64,000 nt of DNA, taken from positions 64,914,001-64,978,000 of the forward strand of contig OZ231127.1 in NCBI GenBank assembly GCA_965153355.1, in the 5' to 3' direction. The translations under genes were made by a program, and so were the position numbers. The DNA is from Flaccisagitta enflata (lineage: Eukaryota; Chaetognatha; Sagittoidea; Aphragmophora). Shown piece by piece: positions 36,389 through 64,000 of this stretch. Position 1 is the first letter of the stretch; each line of letters opens with the position of its first letter. Below the pieces are notes generated by a model that had not been told where the DNA came from, searched no databases, and saw only the letters and a list, made by a program, of their open reading frames with translations.

Positions 36389-38575
36389 GCGCTGATGACG
36401 CATAGAGTTGCCCGCCCGGGCTCGTTCTTTCTACTCTTATGACCAATGTCAACTGAGGAAAGTTTTTTGATGTTCTTAGAACATAATTTTGAAAATTTTG
36501 ATATGGTATTGCAGGGACTAATGAACCATAGGCCAAAATTCCTTAAAGGGTCTGTTGGTGATGCCTGTAAAATGTTCATGACCCTGGGAGGCATTTTTGG
36601 GTGTTATAAAATAATTCAATTAACGGCTGTCAACCAAAAATTACAAAATTTGCTAATTTTAAGCCCTTTTTCACTCTACAAGCTTTCTAAAAGTTGATTC
36701 ATAGCCCTGACACTTGGCATGCACATCAAATGGACTCTAAATAAGTTGTATAGAAAAAGAAATTAATGTGTGATAATTTTCAGGTATCTAAATTAAGAAA
36801 AAAACATGTTTTTTTTTTGTAATATTAATGAAAAATGCTGTTATTACCCCCCTTAAAGTAGACCAATTTTAACTGGAGGTACTTCACATCAAGTACTACC
36901 TCCATGTCAAATTTCATCAAAATGGGAGCGCTTAAAACACAAAAAATTGCTTTTGAAGTTGGCTTTAATTCAACAATTTTTTTAAATTTCATTTTTTGAT
37001 ATAGCGCCTAAACGAAAAAAGATTTTGCATTGATTTTTTATTTTTTAACAGCTCATAAACTATTTTAAAAAATGGTAAAAAAAAATTCATGAATATGCAA
37101 ATTTCATTTTCATCACCCTTTGACTGGTCAAATTTCGTCTTCGTTTGCACTGTGACGCAGTAACAAAAATCTTGCCAATTTTCTCTCAAAATGTATACGT
37201 CAGCTTTATCAAATAGCTCATCGATGGCTTTGTTATATTTTCCCCAATTAAAAAGATTTTCAGTACCAAAAAACACAAGCAAATTTTTTAGCTGTGGGGC
37301 ATTTGGGTTTGTCAATATGCAAAAGTCCTTTTTGTCTAGTCAATTTGGCCGCCAATTTTGGTAAAAAATGTAAACTGAAGTATCTATATGTGGTACTTAA
37401 TTGCGCATTTTGTTTTTTAACGCATATCAATTCCAAAAACCATTAGATCAGGAAAAGTTCAAAAAAATGCGCGAACTTTCATAGAAACATTTCTTAAGTT
37501 CCTGTTTCAAAAAAAAAAAACTCAAAAAAGAAGCTCAATAAAATCTGGTACCTCAAATTAAATCTTCTTACTGGCGGCTATGATTGCTAATTTATCAATT
37601 TGAGAGATTAAAAAAATATTTTTTTAAATTTTTAATTATTTTTACTTTTTATTATTTCAATTTTTTATTGTATCTATCTTGCAAAATAAAAAATTTACAA
37701 AAATTTAGATAATTTGAGTGATTGTACAGTTTTAAAAAATTAAAATTTATTTATTTTTATTATTTAATATTGATAATTTGAACAGAAGACCTTTTACATA
37801 TTGACACACCCGAGTGGGGCATATGGGCAACTTCGTAATGAAGACATCTTGCACCCAACCGGACCTCTTTCTTAGAATGCATTTGAATGATATGATTGGG
37901 TATATATCTGTCTCAATGAACCTAAGGGATTTCCATTCTGCGGCGCTCAATTTTTTCAAGACGTTAGCGAAACACTTTTAAAATTGTTTTATTATTTTCG
38001 AATAATCATGATAATTATGAATTAATTTGGACGTTGTCATAATTAGAAGCGGAGAGAAACGTAATTCTTTCAAGCATTTTGAAGATTATGATTTTCTCGT
38101 GCAAATAAGAACTGACAACGTCCTATCTTAGTCCTGCAAAATGAATCTTCTCTTCGCTCACATTCCGATTCAACTTTTCACGTAATTATCCATTTGATCA
38201 ATGATTCATTCCCCAAAAAGGAAACAATTGTTACCATCTTTTTCTTTATTTCGCCGTTTGTCATTTTGTCATAGTCATCGTGCTTTACACCTCCTCAAAT
38301 GTCATTTTTTGCCCCCTTCTCTGCGGATTAAAAAAAAAATCTGGTACCTCAAATGATAGGTGGTTCCGTAACCGCAATGAAAAGTGAGGCCTCCGCCGCC
38401 TCTTAGTTACTAAATTTGGGACCTTATAGTCAAGACTGAGACCCAATGCCAGGTTGCCGCCTCTCAGCTAGTTACTAGCTACTTCTAGCAACACCACGTG
38501 GAGCGGCCATTGTCTTCTTTGCTTGTGTGCAGCATAGCGTGCATAGGCTATGCCTAATGTTGGCATATTTTCAAG
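36389..38575. other. AT-rich intergenic stretch
   Basis: Very AT-rich. It contains TTCGTCTTCGTTTGCACTGT at 37135, shared with 48905 (and inverted at 48320), so an old dispersed repeat is likely. No gene recognised. Confidence 0.45.
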
Positions 38576-38579
38576 GTTT

Positions 38580-38780
38580 GTAGTCGCTGGTTTCGCGACT
38601 TTGCACCCCGCTTTGTCGGTCCGTCCATAGGTCCATTAGTCTGTCCGTAACACTTTACTTTTGCATTTTTGGTTTTTGCGGTCTTTGGCCGCACTGCTCC
38701 TGCCCAAATGATCAAGTGACCTCAAATACAGCCCCTGTTCATCCGCACGCGACTGGGGTATCCGTGTATCCGGCCTTGTT
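38580..38780 (-). repeat. Family A element, full length
   Basis: AGTCGCTGGTTTCGCGACTT hairpin, CACCCCGCTTTGTCGGTCCG, body with CTGCTCCTGCCCAAATGATC, end GTGTATCCGGCCTTGTTTA. Confidence 0.85.
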
Positions 38781-38984
38781 TAGGGTGAATGTCATATAAA
38801 AAGCTAGTGCTTCAAGACTCTCTCCGATTCTACGACACTCACTCAATGACGCTCACGCGTGGACAGATCATGAAATTGTCTCCCAATCAGAATTATTATT
38901 TAAAAGGAGAAATGGTAGAATATAGGTAAGCTTATCAAATGGGGTCGTTTGATTGTTGAGGTAGGTCTCATCAGTGCGGGACTC

Positions 38985-39115
38985 TTAATGCTCAGTCGAA
39001 AAGTGGGAAAACGCGCATTTCAGACGCAGCAGGTGTGCGTGTATGTGAAGAGGGGGTTGTACGCCCTTGCCTACCCCTCTGCGACGACATTTTAACCCCT
39101 GGTTACGCGTTTCTT
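38985..39115 (-). repeat. Family C element, partial
   Basis: GGGGGTTGTACGCCCTTGCC, then a CTGCGACGACATTTTAACCC-type block, parallel to 50985-51060. The region 39120-40140 beyond it is without recognised features, apart from an A/GAA-rich run at 39880-40000. Confidence 0.55.
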
Positions 39116-40154
39116 ACCTCATACGTGTACTCAAAACCTTGTAAGGCCGAGCATGCTTTCGACAAGGCGCACTAGGTATGCCTCCTGAATTAGCACGCCT
39201 ACCTAATTTCCATGCTCTTATGTCATGCACTGATAGCAAAGGGACTGGTTGGTGGCTCGTATTTAAAGACCTAGTTGTGCCCAGGAGTTTGAACATTGTA
39301 CAATTTGCGCATGACCATGGTATCACCGCACTAACATCAATCGGCGCATCTTTGAGCGATGATACAAGAGGATACTAGATACTTTGAGAAATGCTACGTG
39401 TAACCATAACGCGCGTCAATGAAACTGGCCGTTTTCTGACCTTGCCTCCTACGCCTAACTATCTTAATTTGAGAAAGACTGGCACAATTTGGTGACGTTT
39501 GGAAAGCTCTGCGAAACATCTTTCATTTAATTTGTGTCAGGAATTTGTAGGTCAAAACAGTTTGGAAGTAAGAGTAGTTTGAAGTGGCTAGACTTGGTTG
39601 TAAAAACGGCCAGATTTATTGACGCTATGGTTTTTTCAAAGCTGTGTGGAAATTTCCCATGAAGCTTATGCAAAGGCACATTTGCCCCAATTTTCGTCAG
39701 GTGAACATTTGATGTAGATGTTCTCGTAATCACTCCGTAAGTCTAGGTGGATAAAGCCAAGTCTCATGAGTCATGAGGATAGAAGACGGCGTAGGAGAAA
39801 GGCATGCCGGACATGCCAGAGCATGATTTGTTATCAGGACACCAAAGTTATCGGGACATTATTTTTTTTTAAAGAAAAAATAGAGTATGAAAAGGAAAAA
39901 GAAGAAAAAGAAAATCTTGAGGAAGAAGGAAAAAAGAAACGAAAAAGAAGAATAAAAAGAAGAAGCAGACAGACAGAAAGACAAACAAAAGCAAAGAAGA
40001 TAAAAGAATATATTCTAAGAAAGTGGAAATAGGGAAGAAAGAAAAAGATAGTCAAAAGCCAAAAAGGTAGACTAACACAGATTGACAGATAGACTAATTG
40101 TCTTTTCATAGAGGTTAGATCAGAGATTAAAAATGACATGTTACTTTGTAAGGA

Positions 40155-40590
40155 AATACACTCTTTTTTTCTTATAAGAACATGTTATTTTTTCTGAGGC
40201 TCGATGTTCTTATTTCTAAGGCAATTTGAGCTTCAAATTGTTCTTGGGATGTTCTTATTTTTCCAATCACTAGCCTATCATACAAGAATGCTCTCTTAAT
40301 TGGTTATCTAGCTCTGATGGCAAATTGAAAGGACATGAGAACTAAAATATCAATCACAAACATATCAAATTTAAATGTGAGACTGATTGATGTCAATCAC
40401 AAAAATAAAACAGTCACAATTCTTTTTGTTTACTGCAGTTCCTACATTAGCGTGGAACAACAAAAGAAGAATATTCTTATAATCCTCTGTGGTGAAGCTG
40501 AGGATGTTCTTATGATTGTTCTTATTTTTTTCCACATCTGAGCCTCAATGTTCTTATAAACAAGGTTCTTAGTCAAAAAAAGGAGTGTAT
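40155..40590. mobile_element. MITE-like element with ATACACTC ends, copy 2
   Basis: Left ATACACTCTTTTTTTCTTAT plus AAGAACATG; right ATAAGAACAT complement and AAAAAAAGGAGTGTAT. Related to 35942-36388. It is directly abutted by a family A element at 40594. Confidence 0.7.
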
Positions 40591-40593
40591 ATT

Positions 40594-40742
40594 CTTTTTA
40601 GTTGCGGACACGCAACTATAAGAGCCTTTTTCCGTTGGTCCGTTGGTCCGTCGGTGAGCACGAGTTAAAAAGTATGAAAACGCGCATTTCCGCCCCTGCC
40701 CACCCGTCCGCAACTGGTATTGGCCGTGTATCCGGCCTTGTT
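40594..40742 (-). repeat. Family A element, stem class TT/AA
   Basis: TTTTTAGTTGCGGACACGCA, then ACTATAAGAGCC, GTTGGTCCGTTGGTCC core, end GTGTATCCGGCCTTGTTA. The 40750-41575 stretch beyond it shows only a CTCCCTGACTA block at 41307 resembling the 33920 element's end. Confidence 0.8.
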
Positions 40743-41573
40743 AGTGATTGCACTCTAGAAATCAGGTGATTTAAAAAAAAAGGTATGGCGGTAATTATAT
40801 CTTTTTTAATAGATTTTGAGTAAAAATTCTAAAATAGTATCTGTTGGGACACTAAATTTGTCGGGACTCCGATCAGGGGTGGCATGCCAGAAAAATCTAA
40901 CTATCTTAAGCCCCTGATGGAAGTGCTGCACATTGAACTTGAAGTGTCTGACACTCTTGACTTCATAAGTGTATGGCGCGAAATCTCAGAGGGCCGTCGG
41001 CAAACAGTTTTAAGTCCGACAGAGCTTCAAGACCAATAGTGTTCATAACAAATTCAGTCTTTTCCAATTTGAAATTACATTCTCTTGTAAGAAATGACAG
41101 CTAAATTTGATAGAGAGACACATATTCTCTCTCATTATCCCCCAAAGTATGTTTTTTCACATCCTGTTTTACTTTTTTTTTTTCATTATTTTTCATTTTT
41201 TGCTTTTATTTTTTACATGGGCTTATGTCCGACAGGGGTGTAAGTCCGACGAATAGGGACGTCGGCCGACGTCCCTGACGTCCCTCGCCGTACACCCATG
41301 CTTGACTCCCTGACTAGGTTTGGAAGATGACTAAAAATGTCTTTGAACTGCGATTTGTAGTGGGTGAATGACGAACTGAGTAACTAGTAAGTCAGAAGCT
41401 TTTTCGCGAAGCTTCAAATCCAGTGAAGATCGATTTGATCGAGCAGACTTGATTGAAAGCGAAGGGGAGCAGAGATACACACTTGAAAGGGGATGGGGAA
41501 GGGGCATGTGCATGTGCGGTGGTCTGGTAGGGGTTTAAAATTTTATCGCGAGTATTCTGATCTCTTTTCCTAT

Positions 41574-41675
<102 letters not shown>

Positions 41676-42210
41676 TAAAAGCTGAACACGCGTTAGAGAT
41701 GATCGAACATCCCACTAGCGAGGAAAAAACAGAACGCGGTCAAACTGTTTTCTATTGAAAAAAACGCCAAAAACATTAGATTGATTGATTTTTGAAGCTG
41801 AATTTACCTGCGACTTGGCGCTCTGTGGATCATGTTTTTTTTTCTCTTTAGTTGCCGCTTGGAAATCAAGATTAAGGCAATAATTCAGCCGGTAAACATT
41901 TTTTCATCTTCATGAATTCTCAATTGCAAGTGTTATTTGCACAAGCTGATCCTCGATGCGAAGTCTATAGTGGTTTTTATCGCTGGTCCGATCGCCACTA
42001 CGCGGCAGGCAGGAGAAGGCATTCAATTGTCTGGCATATATATATTGGATAAGCAACTCAATGATAGACTTTCATCGTCCATCAGTCTGTCCGTTCCTTG
42101 GTCCGTCACGCTGAAGTAAAAAATGTGAAATCAATTCCAAGAAGTGGTGCGCAAAAAAAGAGAAAAGAAAATAATAATAATATTTAGTATGATAGAAAAA
42201 CAAAATTAAA

Positions 42211-42418
42211 AACAAGAAGGCCGGATACACGGCTACCGAAGTCGCGTGCGGGTGGACAGGAGCCATATTTGAGGTCACCAGACCATTTGGGCAGGAGCAG
42301 TGAGGTCAAAGAAATAAAATCATAAAAAAAAGTAAAGTGTGATCAACCAACCGACCGACCGACCGACCGACGAACCGAGGGACAAAGCGGGTTGTAGAGT
42401 CGCGTCCACGCGACTAAA
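42211..42418 (+). repeat. Family A element, full length
   Basis: AACAAGAAGGCCGGATACAC start, (CCGA)n core, GGTTGTAGAGTCGCGTCCAC, then GCGACTAAAA end. Confidence 0.85.
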
Positions 42419-43009
42419 ACATACAAATCAGAGAAAACAGACAGAAGCATACCCCCATTAGATATAATAAGCATTTTGAATTCGATCTTTACTGACAATC
42501 CATCCGACACTAGTTTTTTTTCAGGATAGGATGTACTTTCAGACCATGGATTGTGGTGGTTTTGGCCAGACAGGCAGTTGGGAAGCAAATTTTGAGGATG
42601 GGATATGGTGCATTTGCCCCTGCCCAATGCCCATCACTTCTCGACATGTATTGGTCGTGTGCGCACTTTGCAGCTAAGTCCTGAAATGTGAAAAAAGTGA
42701 GTCTTGAAAGAGTTGAGATTTAAGAAACATGGCGAAGCAAAGTTGATACCCCATGCTTGGCTTCATCATAGATTTAAGCTTAACTGCTTAAGAAGATATT
42801 TGAGAACGCAAAACAACTGAAATGGAAAATTCGACCTCCTTCAGCTTCCCCCGCTCTCCGGCCGTTGTAGAAAGGAAATTCAAGCGTGGATTGAAAAAGA
42901 AGGATGATAAAGAAAAGGAAAAAAGGAACGATCAATAATCAGCCTCAGAATTTACCAGGCATTGATTGTTTTCCCCCTGGAAATTCAGAGGTGTATATAA
43001 CTCCATAAC

Positions 43010-43295
43010 CTTTGATTATTTTCCCCCCCCTGCCTTTGATTTTCTTCCCCGCGACGCATCGCGTCGCGTTACCAAATCAATGTTTTTCTTCCCCATAAAC
43101 CACTAAAACTGGGTGTTTAAGGTTTAAATAGTGTTAAATTGTGTTTAACTTATCATGTTTTATGATTTTTTACTGCCAAAAGTTATATTTTCCCCAAGTT
43201 TTATTTTTTTTCTCTTTTTTCCTCCTTCCTTTTCCTTCCCTTTCTCCAAACCCTTTGATTATTTTCCCCCCCCCCACCGGGGGGGGGGGGGAATA
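43010..43295. repeat. CCTTTGATTATTTTCCCC direct repeats and G/C runs
   Basis: CTTTGATTATTTTCCCCCCC at 43011 and 43254, a palindrome CGCGACGCATCGCGTCGCG at about 43052, and C8-10/G12 runs at 43266-43292. Confidence 0.6.
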
Positions 43296-43427
43296 CGGAA
43301 CAATATACAGGCCTGCCTGGAATCGATCACAGCCGTTTTGTGTTTATACAAAATTGTGTGTGGGAAAAAAAGGAAGAACAACGAGGACGCTCAAGAAAAG
43401 ACAATCAAAATATCGATTAGGTGTTTT

Positions 43428-43530
43428 TCTAGTCGCGTGCTACGCGGCCCAAAAAGAAGTCGCGCTGTCCGTCGGTCGGTCCGTCGGTCGTCGGTCCGTC
43501 CTCCTGTCGTTTCCTCCATTCGTTCATTGG
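43428..43530 (-). repeat. Family A element, partial
   Basis: CTAGTCGCGTGCTACGCGGC, then AAGTCGCGCTGTCCGTCGGT core. The following 43540-44700 contains no recognised feature. Confidence 0.7.
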
Positions 43531-44699
43531 TTCGTTCGTCGACCAGACTTCGACCCTCAATACCCCTACTATCTTAGAAATAAAAAAGTTTCCACCTGTA
43601 GCATTAGTTTATTTATTGACATAAAGATGAGTACAAATCAATTGCAAATCCATAAATAATTAATTTTAGGCCTTTTTGACTAAATCACTGCCGCCATTCA
43701 TCAGGGAAGTAGTTTGCACAGCTTCTTTAAGTTCTCTGGAGTAATGGCGTTCCTAACTTTTCTAGCAATTGATGTTTCATTTTGTTACATTTACATTTCT
43801 AGTGCCAAAGGGATTTAACAAATCATAAGAAAATTGGTGACATAAATGTAGCTCTTCGAATTGGCAAGCAGTCTATGCCAACCGCCTCTGTCTAGCTCAA
43901 TGCGTTCAGACGTGATATAGAAAAAAATTATTGTTATCATATCAAGATTATATAGAAATGGCAAATGCAAAATTGAAACATTTCATTCAAAGTTGAATAA
44001 CTTTTTAATGGATTGAGCTAGAGAGATGCGGTTTGCTTAGATTGCTTGCAAATTTGAAGGGCTTTAATAATCTCACTGATTTTTTGAGGATTTTTTTATT
44101 CTAGTTAGAGATATATAGGTAAATGTGCGGAAACTTTTTTATTTCTAAGATAGTATTCAATTATTTGATTAGCTTGACAAAAGACCCTGTCTTATTTGTT
44201 ATCATCATATTCTCTTTCTCAGCATAAGACGTCAAAACTACAGAACTTTAAGGAAAGCGCTTCAGTAGTCTAAACTGATTGAACAATTCAGTGTGGTAGG
44301 AAAAAAGAATAAGAAAAAAAAACAGTGCTATTTGAGGAAGAAAAAGAAAGAAAAAAGAGAAAACCAATCTTCATTCAGAAACATAAGGAGAAAAAGCAAA
44401 ACAAAATAAGAGAAAATAAAACATAGAATCAAAAGAAAAAAAATCAAAAAGAGAAGCATTTACAAAGACTGATTTTGCCTCGCTCGATAATCATCGTTAA
44501 ACGTCACCAATCAATTATTTTTTGCGCTGTCGTTTTACTTAAAACCGTTTTTCCTTATGTTGGATGTTTTAGAAGAATAAAAAAGAACAAATCAATAACT
44601 CCCCACGCAACAACTTAAAACGACATCTGAAAAACGCCATCTGTTGAACAAAATATACGGAACAACAAAAATAAACAAAACCAAGCCACATAAAAACAC

Positions 44700-44702
<3 letters not shown>

Positions 44703-44779
<77 letters not shown>
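44703..44779. repeat. (GA)n microsatellite just upstream of the LRRFIP-like start
   Basis: GA run ending 57 bp before the ATG at 44837; probably in the promoter or 5' UTR. Confidence 0.96.
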
Positions 44780-44783
<4 letters not shown>

Positions 44784-44836
44784 CCATCGCTCTGTATTGA
44801 TTAGCGGTTTGCGCGTCAGTCTAAATCGCAGCAACG

Positions 44837-63847
<19,011 letters not shown>

Positions 63848-63859
63848 GTGAGTGCTTGG

Positions 63860-64000
<141 letters not shown>

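Noticed and set aside
39178-39378. 66-codon frame of ordinary composition
   Set aside because: Too short, no family resemblance, no transcript signals.
43141-43659. 172-codon frame
   Set aside because: Crosses T/C-rich runs, a G run and a family A repeat. Composition is that of repeats, not a gene.

Overview
The window is eukaryotic nuclear DNA, most likely from an invertebrate metazoan. Two genes are split by GT-AG introns of 249 bp to 11.3 kb. Introns and intergenic DNA are packed with microsatellites, minisatellites, palindromic MITE-like elements and short interspersed elements. The two genes are metazoan in type. A short interstitial tract near the right end reads CCTAAC (TTAGGG-type). 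I cannot name the species. The density of tandem-repeat-cored elements, including one with a core repeat of about 160 bp, resembles bivalve/lophotrochozoan genomes, but that is only a hint.

Layout. 1-7463: intergenic, with GA/CA microsatellites, hairpin-ended dispersed elements and a tract of about 2.5 kb that is almost pure GA, ending about 330 bp before the first start codon. 7464-31648 (+): a complete eight-exon ceramide glucosyltransferase (UGCG) gene of about 677 codons. It reconstructs cleanly with phase-consistent junctions and keeps the D1/D2/D3 and (R/Q)xxRW catalytic motifs. It carries a Ser/His/Gln-rich insert of about 276 residues inside its last exon. 31649-44836: 3' UTR, poly(A) signal and repeat-rich intergenic DNA. 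44837 to the window edge (+): the first six exons of an LRRFIP1/2-like (Flightless-I-interacting, coiled-coil) gene, which continues past base 64000.

The genes have unrelated functions: glycosphingolipid synthesis in the Golgi membrane, and a cytoplasmic coiled-coil adaptor. They simply lie in tandem on the same strand.

The most unusual signals are these. (1) Three different exon-intron junctions of the LRRFIP-like gene have been tandemly duplicated together with their splice sites: exon 1 donor x3 in frame, exon 4 donor x6, exon 5 acceptor about x10. (2) A dispersed element family has a terminal hairpin whose stem changes by compensatory dinucleotides (TC/GA, AT/AT, TT/AA, TA/TA, GT/AC) while its surroundings stay constant, and whose core is an interchangeable micro- or minisatellite. 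(3) A second family has long inverted ends around a 20-21 bp minisatellite. (4) A 3.6 kb long-inverted-repeat element is inserted inside one of the duplicated exon-4 copies. (5) The UGCG protein has the large low-complexity insert. No tRNA, rRNA or CRISPR was found, and no intact transposase or reverse transcriptase gene.
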